A stretch of DNA of 64,000 bases from Nodosilinea sp. FACHB-141 (GTDB lineage: Bacteria; Cyanobacteriota; Cyanobacteriia; Phormidesmidales; Phormidesmidaceae). This document shows positions 8,673-16,790 of this stretch, piece after piece; position 1 is the first letter of the stretch, and every line of letters starts with the position of its first letter. The DNA lies in assembly GCF_014696135.1 (NCBI RefSeq), contig NZ_JACJPP010000002.1, forward strand, positions 62,001 to 126,000, given 5' to 3'. The position numbers and the translations under genes were made by a program. The notes below the pieces were generated by a model. That model worked only from the letters and a program-made list of their open reading frames with translations, was not told the DNA's origin and ran no database searches.

Positions 8673-9248
8673 CTAGAGGTGAACCGCTGTGGATGGTTCG
8701 ATCTCGTTGATGAGTGCCATGATGGCAGCGCTCAATTCGCCCGCAATCTCTGGCTCAGCCAGAATTCCAGCGACATCCAGATTTTTGCCCAGCAAAGAAA
8801 CCGTGATGCAGGCTTCAGGCACAATACGCCCTGCCATAGTGGTCACAATTTCGATCAGCGAGGCTTGGGCGTAGGTGGCACGAGGCGAAGCATTGAATAT
8901 CGCAACCGGCTTGCCCATAAACTCCTCACCACTCACTAACCAATCCAGCGCGTTCTTCAACACACCTGGTACGCCGTGGGCATATTCTGGGCTAGAAATT
9001 ATGATGCCATCCGCCCATTTCACTTGGGCCCGTAAATCAGTTACCGCTAGTGGTTCCGCTGGCTCAAGGTCAGGGTTGAAATGGGGTAAATCATCGAGTC
9101 CACCATAAAGGTTCATCTCAACGAATTTAGGCGATAGGGCGATCGCAGCCTTAAGCAAAGCCATATTAGACGAACCCTGACGCAGACTGCCTGAAATTGC
9201 CAAAATATGTACGATTCGAGCTGTGTTCACAGCGTCTGTAGAAGTCAT
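8673..9248 (-). CDS. NADPH-dependent FMN reductase
   Basis: Flavodoxin-fold reductase of 191 residues. The phosphate-binding loop is ILAISGSLRQGSSNMALLKA near residue 14, and the flavin-contact motif SPEYAHGVPGVLKNALDWL is near residue 85. The NAD(P)H-dependent FMN reductase family reduces quinones, azo dyes, chromate or free flavin, and the true substrate cannot be read from sequence. It is convergent with the GNAT gene, 45 bases apart. Confidence 0.92.
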   Translation of the reverse strand: MTSTDAVNTARIVHILAISGSLRQGSSNMALLKAAIALSPKFVEMNLYGGLDDLPHFNPDLEPAEPLAVTDLRAQVKWADGIIISSPEYAHGVPGVLKNALDWLVSGEEFMGKPVAIFNASPRATYAQASLIEIVTTMAGRIVPEACITVSLLGKNLDVAGILAEPEIAGELSAAIMALINEIEPSTAVHL

Positions 9249-9571
9249 TGTTTTATCAGTCTATGCCTGAGGGGCTGATTGAGCAGTCGTTTGGGACGGA
9301 AAAAGCTGGCGCCATACAGGTTGAAAGTAAACATCCTACAGGTTTGGCAACTTGAACCTTGAACAGTTAACCGTCTCAACCAATAGCCTAGCGAGCTGAC
9401 TATCAATTCAACCTCAATTCGAAATTAACGAGTGCTACGCTTGGCACCTCTACCAGATGGCTCCGTCAAAAGACGGATGGAATCTACCTTTACACTTCGC
9501 AACATGTAGTGGAACCCCGATGAATTGATTTAGTTCAATTCATTTTTTTGCAGAAGTTGTAGTGAGAAATT
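9249..9571. promoter_or_regulatory. intergenic leader with attenuator-like hairpin before the DUF2267 gene
   Basis: No gene is visible in this 323-bp gap. Near its end, TGAATTGA (9521-9528) pairs with TCAATTCA (9535-9542), directly followed by seven T (9543-9549). This terminator-like structure ends only 22 bases before the ATG at 9572 and faces the same direction as that gene. No plus-strand gene lies upstream for it to terminate, so it could act in the leader. Confidence 0.4.
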
Positions 9572-10018
9572 ATGGCAAGTCAAACCCAGCAACAGTCTTT
9601 TCTTGACAAAGTGATAGAGCGGAGTAGTTTGAAAACCGCTAACGATGCCGAGCGGGCCACAAACATCGTATTCCGAATTTTGCGGGATATGATGTTGAAC
9701 AAAACCAGCGATCAGATCGAAAAAGACCTCAAGGCAGGCGCATCTGAATCGGAGCAAGAAGTGCTTGATCTTTGGAAAGATCCCAACGTCATGGTCGCTT
9801 TCTTCAGCCGCATTAGCCCTGCGCAAAATTTACACATCAAGCCAGGGACATTTATGCTGCGTCTGCAACAAGAAGGTGCATTGCCCTCCGGGGTTGCTCC
9901 TGAGGAGGTAACAGCAGCCGTGTTCTCAGCTATGAAGGAAATTTTGCCTGCTGAACGAAACCAGGAAATTGCTTCAATCCTTCCCGGTGAAATTCGGCAA
10001 ATTTGGGAGCAGGCGTAA
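9572..10018 (+). CDS. DUF2267 domain protein
   Basis: A 148-residue soluble, mostly helical protein. The N-terminal half matches the DUF2267 pattern FLDKVIERSSLKTANDAERATNIVFRILRDMM and the C-terminal half repeats it (FMLRLQQEGALPSGVAPEEVTAAVFSAMKEIL...ILPGEIRQIWEQA), the usual two-lobed form of the family. Function is unknown. No membrane or signal segment is seen. A terminator-like hairpin lies directly upstream. Confidence 0.7.
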   Translation: MASQTQQQSFLDKVIERSSLKTANDAERATNIVFRILRDMMLNKTSDQIEKDLKAGASESEQEVLDLWKDPNVMVAFFSRISPAQNLHIKPGTFMLRLQQEGALPSGVAPEEVTAAVFSAMKEILPAERNQEIASILPGEIRQIWEQA

Positions 10019-10088
10019 TGATCACCACTTCATAACTGAAGGGTGACCATAGTTAAAATTTGCTCTTAGCGCAATCCGTAGGGCAGAG

Positions 10089-10150
10089 ATTCCAAGGTTC
10101 TAGTTCTGGCTCTACAAACTGGCCAGCAAACTTAGCTAGAGCCTTGGAAT
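10089..10150 (-). terminator. inverted repeat just after nrtD
   Basis: ATTCCAAGG-x-TCTAG (10089-10103) pairs with CTAGA-x-CCTTGGAAT (10136-10150) across a 32-base loop. It lies immediately downstream of nrtD on the minus strand. A folding end signal is likely, but there is no clear U-run. Confidence 0.45.
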
Positions 10151-10160
10151 TTAGCGGTTG

Positions 10161-11027
10161 CTAGCTTTCGTCGTGGGCAAAGCGGTTGTAGAGAAAGTCG
10201 AGGGCGTGGTTGCGTAGCTGGTAGTACTGCGGGTCTTCCATAATCTGGTCGCGATCGCGGGGCCGTTCGAAGGGAATATTCATTACCTCGCCGATACCGG
10301 CAGCGGGACCGTTGGTCATCATCACTAGGCGATCGGCTAGGAATAATGCCTCGTCGATATCGTGGGTGATCATCAGCACCGTGCAGCGGTGGTCATTCCA
10401 GATTTTGAGCAGTTCTTCCTGGAGTTCTTCTTTGGTGATGGCATCGAGCGCGCCAAAGGGTTCGTCGAGAATCAGTACTTCGGGGCGAATGGATAGGGCG
10501 CGGGCGATGGAAACTCGCTGGCGCATGCCGCCGGAGATTTGGTCGGGGCGCTTGTCGGCGGCTTCGGTAAGCCCCACCATGGCCAAGTGGTCGCGCACGA
10601 TCGCCCGCTTTTGGGCCTCGGGTTTGTTGGGCCACACCGATTTCACTGCCAGGTAGACATTCTCAAACACGGTGCGCCAGGGTAGTAGGGCGTAGTTTTG
10701 GAAAACAACCATGCGATCGGGGCCGGGTTTGAGGATGGGTTGCCCGTTGAGGGTGACAGAGCCTTGAGTAGCTTGCTGAAAGCCCGAGACTAGGCTGAGC
10801 AGAGTTGATTTGCCGCAGCCAGAGTGGCCAATGAAGCAGACAAATTCGCCTTGTTGAATGCTCAGGTTGACGTTTTCTAGTACTGGGAATCGGCCTTTGG
10901 CAGTGGGGAAGCTTTTAGAGACCTGATCGAAGACCAGAAAACCTTGGTCGGAGGAGGGTTGGGTATAGTCGGCCTGTCCGGAATGGGCGGGGCGACGAGA
11001 CTTGAGTTTGAGAGGGGTGGGCTGCAT
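10161..11027 (-). CDS. nrtD: nitrate/nitrite ABC transporter ATPase NrtD
   Basis: ATP-binding subunit of the nitrate/nitrite importer. Walker A is GHSGCGKST (67-75), the Q-loop is VFQNYALLPW, the signature is QISGGMRQRVSIARAL, Walker B is [15 protein letters not shown] and the switch is MITHDIDEALFLADR. It has 288 residues and no C-terminal binding domain, which separates it from NrtC. It is the last gene of the minus-strand order nrtA-B-C-D. The 356-bp gap to nrtC is large for one operon and contains hairpins and an octamer repeat. Confidence 0.93.
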   Translation of the reverse strand: MQPTPLKLKSRRPAHSGQADYTQPSSDQGFLVFDQVSKSFPTAKGRFPVLENVNLSIQQGEFVCFIGHSGCGKSTLLSLVSGFQQATQGSVTLNGQPILKPGPDRMVVFQNYALLPWRTVFENVYLAVKSVWPNKPEAQKRAIVRDHLAMVGLTEAADKRPDQISGGMRQRVSIARALSIRPEVLILDEPFGALDAITKEELQEELLKIWNDHRCTVLMITHDIDEALFLADRLVMMTNGPAAGIGEVMNIPFERPRDRDQIMEDPQYYQLRNHALDFLYNRFAHDES

Positions 11028-11383
11028 GGTTTTACTCCTTAAAGATGGAATGTTCTAAGCGTTGAGATGTTGGTTGCCGAGAAAGCGATCGCCTAGGGCG
11101 TAGGATGCTGGGCTGACGAAAGTGAGGTAGCAAAGCCAAGGTTGCTGCTGGGGCCATTTTGCAGGCCCCAGACCCCCATCGACAAGGACGTTCCGTCGTC
11201 CTTGACCTCACGGAAAGGATTGGCTGGTCATCGGTTTAAACGCCTGTTCTGCCGATGGAGGTATCAAAGGAATCAAACTGTGGGGTTCCAAACCTGAATT
11301 GGACGGAAGGCTCCAAACTCTGACTAGATGAATGAAGAAGCAAGCGTCACCCATCCACCCCCTACCCATCCACTCCCCACCCC
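11028..11383. repeat. nrtC-nrtD gap with stacked hairpins and a C-rich octamer arm
   Basis: No gene is visible. GGGGCC/GGCCCC pair around 11153-11170, and CAAGGACG/CGTCCTTG around 11184-11206. At 11348-11386 there is a C-rich run of the octamer repeat (CACCCATC/CACTCCCC type) next to the nrtC stop codon. Confidence 0.55.
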
Positions 11384-13390
11384 CTACGCAGCCAAGGCTG
11401 CCATCCGTCCATCCAACACCACCTCAGCAATGGTGATGTCGCGCTTAATAGCGAGGCTGTTCAAATACCCGATGGGATCTTGGGCGTCAAAGTCGGTGCC
11501 ATCGAATAGGTGAATGCTGCCGCGAGTAAATTTGGCATCGAGCAGGCCCAGTTCGCGGGCGGCGGTGCTATAGACATCGACTCGCACAATGCGTTCGAGA
11601 ATCTCCAGCCAGTTGCGGGGGAAGGGCACGTCACCCCAGCGGGCGAGTTGGGTCATGTGCCAGAGGTGTTCGGTGCGGCTGGGGCGGTTGGCTCCGTCGC
11701 CAAAGAACAGGTGGTGGGCGTACTCGCGCATGGGCTTTTGCAGCTCGCAGACTTTGGTGTTGGGGTCACCTAGCTGGATGTAGTCGATGGGGGTGCCCAA
11801 GTAGGCGCGCTGAGAAAGAATCTGGCGAATCTCTAGCTCGTTTTCGGGGTCGGCGCAGTAGCGGCAGGCGTCGAGCAGGGCCTTGGTGAGGGCGATGTGG
11901 GTGTTAGGGTAGGCGGCAGCCCAGTCTTCGCGCACGCCGAGCACTTTGCCGGGGTGGCCGTCGTAAATTTCGCGATCGGTGGCGATGGTGAAGCCGACCT
12001 CGTCCATGGCGGCGCGCAGGTTCCAGGGTTCACCGACGCAGAAGCCGTCGATCGCATTGTTCTTCAGATCCACCACCATCTGGGCGGGGGGTATGGTTTG
12101 CAGAGCCAGGTCGCGATCGGGGTCGATGCCGCCCGCTGCTAGCCAGTAGCGCAGCAGCAAATTGTGCATCGACGACGGGTGCACCATGCCCATGCGGTGC
12201 TGGGTCTCGGGGGTGCGGTGCAGCATATCGCGAAAGGCATCCAGGCTGTGGACACCCTGGTCGTAGAAACGGCGAGATAGGGTGATGGCGTTGCCGTTGC
12301 GGGTCATGGTCAGCGCGCTGATCACGGGCAGCGGGGTATTTTTGTGGCCACCCAGGGAAAACCACAGGGGCATACCGGAGGGCATTTGGGCAGCATCCAG
12401 GTAGCCGCCGGCGATGCCGTCCACAATGCCGCGCCAGCTGGTTTCGCGGGTCAAGTTGACTTCCTCCAGGCCGTGCTTGGCAAAGAAGCCTTTTTCCTTG
12501 GCGATCGCCACCGGGGCACAGGCGGTCAGTGGCACAAAGCCAATGTCCAGATTCACTTTCTCTAGCCCGTGGCGAGCCACCGCCGTGGTTTTTCTGGCCC
12601 GCAGCTTTTTGATTCGCTTTTGCTGGTTGAGGAAGTAGATGATTTCGCTGCGCAGGCTGTAGTAGCTGGGGTGCTCAACCACCTCCATGCGCTGGCGGGG
12701 GCGGGGAATATCGACCTCTAAAATGTTGCCGATCTCGGCTCCGGGGCCGTTGGTGAGCATAACAATACGATCGCTCAGCAGCACCGCCTCATCCACATCG
12801 TGGGTGACCATCACGGCAGTGACTTTGTTCTCGTCGCAGATGCGCATCAGCTGAGTTTGCAGATTGCCCCGAGTTAGCGCATCCAGCGCCCCGAAGGGTT
12901 CATCAAGCAGCAGTAGCTTGGGGCGAATGGCCAGGGCGCGGGCGATCGCCACCCGCTGTTTCATGCCCCCCGAGAGCTGGTCGGGCCATTTGTCGGCGGC
13001 GTGTTGCAAACCTACCAGGTTAATGTGCTCTTCGACAATGGCGCGGCGATCAGCCTTAGACTTGTCGCCGTAGACCGAATTTACCGCCAGAGCAATATTT
13101 TCGCGCACCGATCGCCAGGGCAACAGCGAATAGTTTTGGAATACCACCATGCGATCGGGACCGGGTTCGGTGATTTTCTTACCCTCCAGGGTGAGCACTC
13201 CAGAACTGGGCAGCGAGAGGCCCGCGATCATATTTAAAAGGGTCGACTTGCCACAGCCCGAGTGGCCAATAAATGAGACAAATTCGCCCGTTTTAATTGT
13301 TAGGTCAATGCCCTTGAGGGCGATGTACTCGCCGCCGTCGGATAGGTTAAAGACCTTATCAACCTGATCCACTGCCACCAATAAGCTCAT
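11384..13390 (-). CDS. nrtC: nitrate/nitrite ABC transporter, ATPase fused to a substrate-binding-like domain (NrtC)
   Basis: Start set at ATG 13390, where GAGGA lies 7 bases upstream. The longer frame to 13459 adds an unrelated leader. Residues 1 to about 260 are an ABC ATPase: Walker [10 protein letters not shown] (42-50), [46 protein letters not shown]. After a basic linker ([13 protein letters not shown]), residues about 285-668 form an NrtA-like domain ([48 protein letters not shown]). In cyanobacterial NrtC this C-terminal domain mediates ammonium-dependent inhibition of transport. The 668-residue length is as expected. Confidence 0.95.
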   Translation of the reverse strand: MSLLVAVDQVDKVFNLSDGGEYIALKGIDLTIKTGEFVSFIGHSGCGKSTLLNMIAGLSLPSSGVLTLEGKKITEPGPDRMVVFQNYSLLPWRSVRENIALAVNSVYGDKSKADRRAIVEEHINLVGLQHAADKWPDQLSGGMKQRVAIARALAIRPKLLLLDEPFGALDALTRGNLQTQLMRICDENKVTAVMVTHDVDEAVLLSDRIVMLTNGPGAEIGNILEVDIPRPRQRMEVVEHPSYYSLRSEIIYFLNQQKRIKKLRARKTTAVARHGLEKVNLDIGFVPLTACAPVAIAKEKGFFAKHGLEEVNLTRETSWRGIVDGIAGGYLDAAQMPSGMPLWFSLGGHKNTPLPVISALTMTRNGNAITLSRRFYDQGVHSLDAFRDMLHRTPETQHRMGMVHPSSMHNLLLRYWLAAGGIDPDRDLALQTIPPAQMVVDLKNNAIDGFCVGEPWNLRAAMDEVGFTIATDREIYDGHPGKVLGVREDWAAAYPNTHIALTKALLDACRYCADPENELEIRQILSQRAYLGTPIDYIQLGDPNTKVCELQKPMREYAHHLFFGDGANRPSRTEHLWHMTQLARWGDVPFPRNWLEILERIVRVDVYSTAARELGLLDAKFTRGSIHLFDGTDFDAQDPIGYLNSLAIKRDITIAEVVLDGRMAALAA

Positions 13391-13600
13391 AGTTCTATCC
13401 TCGCGATCGTTGTTAAGTAATGCCGTGGGGTGGGCACTGCCCACCAACGAAAATGTCAAGCGTTATAGATTTCCAACCCGTTGGGTTCCGCTGGCGCTCC
13501 ACCCAACCTACAGTTCTGGATTCCGGCTCCCCTCTCCTCCCTGGGAGAGGGGCCGGGGGAGAGGGCAAACCCAGACCGAGCGGATTTCCCCTCAAAATTC
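13391..13600. repeat. nrtB-nrtC gap with several short dispersed palindromes
   Basis: It holds GGTGGGCA/TGCCCACC near 13428-13444, a GTTGGGTTCC.../...ACCCAACC inverted pair near 13480-13508, and a CCCTCTCC/GGAGAGGG hairpin near 13530-13565 related to the elements at 27938, 43551 and 49891. No gene is seen. Confidence 0.6.
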
Positions 13601-14452
13601 CTACTTCCGAGCCGGAGCAATCTTCGTCTGCAAAAAGGCGATCGCGCGATCGAGCAGCAGACCGACAAAGCCGATGTAAAATACCGCCAAGATAATCTCG
13701 CTGATGTAGTTCTGCTGGTAGGCATCCCAGATAAAGAAACCGATGCCCACAATCCCCGACATCACAATTTCTGCTGCAATAATCGCCAGCCAGGCCAAAC
13801 CGATCGCAATTCTCAGTCCGGTGAAAATGTAGGGCAGTGCCGACGGAAACAGAATGTTCAAGTAATAGTCTTTGCGAGACAGTTGCAGCACCTTAGCCAC
13901 ATTGTCGTAGTCTTCTGGAATCTGACGCACACCCTCAATGGTGTTGATCAAAATCGGCCACACAGAAGTGATGAAAATTACGAAGATGGCAGCGGGCTGG
14001 TTTTGTTGCAGCGCCACCAGGGCGATCGGAACCCAGGCCAGGGGTGCCACCATCCGCAAAAACTGAAAAATGGGGTAAGTGGCTTTATTTAACCAGGGGC
14101 TAGTTCCCACTAAAACCCCAACTCCAATGCCAACTACAGCAGCAGCGCTGTAGCCCTGGGCAACCCGGCCTAGGCTAGCCAGAGTTTGCCAAAACAGCCC
14201 CTTATTCAGGCCACCCAAATCAAAGAATGGATATAGCAATAGCTCGCGGGTGCGCGTATCGGTCCACAAACTTAGCGGCCCGGGCAGTCGGGTAGCTCCC
14301 GACCACGACACCAATTGCCACACCGTCAAAAACACCGCAATACCAATGATGGGGGGAATCAGGTCAGGGCCCCGCTTTTGCCAAAACTCCTGAACCGAGC
14401 CTAGAAAAGGATTAGGGCGTGCCTGCTTGCGAACTGGAGAGTGAGTAACCAT
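13601..14452 (-). CDS. nrtB: nitrate/nitrite ABC transporter permease NrtB
   Basis: Membrane subunit of the NrtABCD importer. The start is taken at ATG 14452 (MVTHSPVRKQARPNPF), which gives 283 residues, close to other NrtB proteins. The frame itself runs on to 14557 with a doubtful leader. About six transmembrane segments are visible. The EAA loop that contacts the ATPases reads KVLQLSRKDYYLNILFPSALPYIFTGLRIAIGLAW, followed by AAEIVMSGIVGIGFFIWDAYQQNY, typical of NrtB/CmpB. A 277-bp gap with an octamer palindrome separates it from nrtA. Confidence 0.94.
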   Translation of the reverse strand: MVTHSPVRKQARPNPFLGSVQEFWQKRGPDLIPPIIGIAVFLTVWQLVSWSGATRLPGPLSLWTDTRTRELLLYPFFDLGGLNKGLFWQTLASLGRVAQGYSAAAVVGIGVGVLVGTSPWLNKATYPIFQFLRMVAPLAWVPIALVALQQNQPAAIFVIFITSVWPILINTIEGVRQIPEDYDNVAKVLQLSRKDYYLNILFPSALPYIFTGLRIAIGLAWLAIIAAEIVMSGIVGIGFFIWDAYQQNYISEIILAVFYIGFVGLLLDRAIAFLQTKIAPARK

Positions 14453-14649
14453 AGTTGCCGTACCTAAGTTAGAAGGAAAAATCACAAACGCTTTGAGGAG
14501 GAAACCCACCCCGGCCTTTCTTTGGGGAGACCGACCGAGGTAGGCTGGTTCAGGCACCGAGGCAAGGGGGAATGGGGCTGCTGTGGACGATGGACCCCAT
14601 GCTCTTGCCTTTGGTCATCTCTCTCTGAACCAGTGCTGTTTGGAGTTAG

Positions 14650-14720
14650 GGGTAGATGGGTGGATGTGTAGATGGGCGTAACTACCTCGCCTACCCATCC
14701 ACTCGCCCACTCATCCACCC
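14650..14720. repeat. octamer palindrome (G-rich arm, short spacer, C-rich arm) between nrtA and nrtB
   Basis: The G arm at 14650-14678 (GGTAGATG/GGTGGATG units), an 8-base spacer, and the C arm at 14686-14720 (CTACCCATCCACTCG type) are near-complementary. It is the most compact complete copy of the octamer family seen in this window and ends 10 bases past the nrtA stop. Confidence 0.8.
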
Positions 14721-14729
14721 TTTCTCCGC

Positions 14730-16076
14730 CTAGACCCGCTTAATCTGAAGACTGTTGAGATATGCCTCAGGGTTGGCCGGGTCAAACTTGATGCCGTCAA
14801 AGAAGGTTTCAACGCCGCGAGACGTATCGGCAGGAATATCAGCGGTGAACCCTGCTTCGGTAGCGGCTTCACGCCAGAGGTCTTCACGGTTGACGGAGTC
14901 GACAATGCGCCGCACAGTGTCAAAGTCGGTGAGCTGGTCCTTGTGGAAACCCCAACGCATGCTCTCGGTTAAAAACCACAGGTCGTGGCTCTTATAGGGG
15001 TAAGACACGTTGCCTTTGGGGTCTTTCCAGTAGAGAGGGCCAGCGTTGATGTCGTTAACATCGGCTTTGCCGTCGCCCATGGTGTACTGGCCTTTGTAGG
15101 GCGGCGTGAGAATCTCGGGGGGAATGTTGAAGTAATTGCGACCAGAGGTAATTTGTACCAGTTCAGCCCGATTGTCAGGGTTGTCGCACCACTGCTGGGC
15201 CTCCATCAACCCTTTTAGCAAAGCCTTGGTGGCTTTAGGATTTGCATCGACCCAGTCAGCTCGCAACGCCAGGTATTCTTCTGGATGAAAGGCCCACATT
15301 TCGTGGGTCAGACCCGCCATGAAGCCAACGTCGTCGGCCACGATGCGGTACGGCCAGGGGTCGCCGGTGCTAAAGGCGTCCATGGTGCCGTTGCGCATGC
15401 CCTGCACAGTTTCGGCTGGGGGCACCGCCAGCAGGTCAATATCTGTGTCGGGGTCAACGCCACCCGCAGCAAACCAATAGCGAATCCAAAAGTCTTGGTT
15501 CACGTTGGGGAAGGTGTGAGCCGCTTTAAACTTGCGGCCCTGGGTGCTGGGAAACCCTTTGATGTAGTCAGCGGCACTTGAGATATCTAACCCAAAGCCT
15601 TTGCCGGCATGGGTGTTAGCAATGGCAATGCCATTGCCCTGAGTATTGAGCTGGGCCAGCACATACATAGGAACCTTTCGGCCGTTGGTAAGAATGCCTT
15701 CGCTGATTAGGTGAGGCATGGGCATTTGCCACTGACCTCCATCGATGCCGCCCCCGGCAGAGCCAATGGTGACGTTGTCGCGCGCCGAGGCCCAGTTAGC
15801 CTGCTTGGCAACTTCTACCTCAGTCATGCCGTACTTGGCAAAGAAGCCCTTTGTCTGGGCAATGATTATCGCTGCCGACTCCACAATGGGAATGTAGCCC
15901 AGCTTGACCTTAGGGGTCTCGGGCGTGTCAGCGGCGGACAAAGGGGCAGCGGCAGCTACCTGCGTGACGGCAACCGTAGCCGATGGGGGATTGCCCAAAC
16001 AGCCTTTGAGTAGCAGCGAACTAGCCGCCGATACACCAGCGGTAACCAGAAACTTGCGACGCGAATAATCGGACAT
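14730..16076 (-). CDS. nrtA: nitrate/nitrite-binding lipoprotein NrtA
   Basis: Periplasmic substrate-binding component. The start is at ATG 16076, preceded by AAAGGAGG at the ideal distance. The N-terminus has a twin-arginine-like [10 protein letters not shown] and a lipobox LLKGC at about residue 26. The family pattern is clear: [82 protein letters not shown]. The 448-residue length fits. It shares its fold with the C-terminal half of NrtC. It heads the minus-strand nrtABCD cluster. No nirA or narB is adjacent, so assimilation enzymes lie elsewhere. Confidence 0.95.
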   Translation of the reverse strand: MSDYSRRKFLVTAGVSAASSLLLKGCLGNPPSATVAVTQVAAAAPLSAADTPETPKVKLGYIPIVESAAIIIAQTKGFFAKYGMTEVEVAKQANWASARDNVTIGSAGGGIDGGQWQMPMPHLISEGILTNGRKVPMYVLAQLNTQGNGIAIANTHAGKGFGLDISSAADYIKGFPSTQGRKFKAAHTFPNVNQDFWIRYWFAAGGVDPDTDIDLLAVPPAETVQGMRNGTMDAFSTGDPWPYRIVADDVGFMAGLTHEMWAFHPEEYLALRADWVDANPKATKALLKGLMEAQQWCDNPDNRAELVQITSGRNYFNIPPEILTPPYKGQYTMGDGKADVNDINAGPLYWKDPKGNVSYPYKSHDLWFLTESMRWGFHKDQLTDFDTVRRIVDSVNREDLWREAATEAGFTADIPADTSRGVETFFDGIKFDPANPEAYLNSLQIKRV

Positions 16077-16562
16077 AGGACCTCCTTTGAGCAATCTCCG
16101 CAGGGGGAGCGCCGGTAGCTAAATGACTGTGGATTAGTTGAACAGCTGTGGGTGAGCAGACTGGACCACGAGGCTTACGCCCCAAGAAGCCTAGGGCTTC
16201 GACCAAAGAGAACATCTAAAACGTACATTGATTAAAATCAATTACACATTTGTTTTGCATGAAAGTAAGTCTATAGGCATTTTTGAACCAGTGGATCACC
16301 TTGAGGCGCAAGTTTGCAATGCAATTTTTAATTCAATTGATAGGTTTGGCTTATTTGAGGTGATCTATCTATAGCCTCAATTAATATTGCCGCCATATTT
16401 ACGGCTGGTTGCAGCCCTGAGTTGTCCCATCCCATGGAGAGGCAGACCCAGAAAATATTGACCGGGGTTAAACCAGAGCACAATGGAGCCAATGGGCGAT
16501 CGCGCTAGATCGGGCACCCGGTCGCCGCTATATAGAAAGCCCCGGCTAGACACCAAGGTGCA

Positions 16563-16590
16563 GCCGCAAGAAGCAAAAGCTTCTTGCGGC
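16563..16590. repeat. perfect hairpin GCCGCAAGAAGC-AAAA-GCTTCTTGCGGC
   Basis: A 12-bp stem with a 4-base loop and no T-run on either side. It lies in otherwise unassigned DNA between nrtA and the tonB-like gene. Confidence 0.7.
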
Positions 16591-16704
16591 GTTGCTATGA
16601 TCTGACCCCCCAGTCTTGGGGGATTTGAAGGGCCATGCAGAGTCTGAAGGCTTTGCCGGTTCATTCCTCATTCAGCAACACCGCTTTTGTTCATGCCAAA
16701 AGCA

Positions 16705-16739
16705 GTGCGTCCCGCGTCGGCAACCGACGCGGGACGCAC
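16705..16739 (-). terminator. strong hairpin downstream of the tonB-like gene
   Basis: GTGCGTCCCGCGTCGG pairs perfectly with its complement around a CAA loop (16 pairs), 52 bases beyond the stop of the minus-strand tonB-like gene, with TGCTTTTGG following on that strand. The T-run is short, so this may instead be a dispersed palindrome. Confidence 0.55.
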
Positions 16740-16790
16740 CAAGACAAACAAGGCTTGGCTTCAGAATATAAGTTCAACCTTGCGCTGCAT

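Larger units (their letters stand above)
16077..16790. promoter_or_regulatory. nrtA promoter region and unassigned DNA up to the tonB-like gene
   Basis: Just upstream of nrtA, ATTGATT-AA-AATCAAT (16227-16242) is a near-perfect palindrome. GATCACCT and AGGTGATC at about 16294 and 16358 form a wider inverted repeat. I found no exact GTA-N8-TAC NtcA site, although NtcA control of nrtA is usual in cyanobacteria. A minus-strand frame of 95 codons (16377-16664) has no recognisable features and is not called as a gene. Two strong hairpins follow (listed separately). Confidence 0.5.

Noticed and set aside
16377-16664. 95-codon minus-strand frame
   Set aside because: No domain, poor start context, and it contains a perfect hairpin. 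Left as unassigned.
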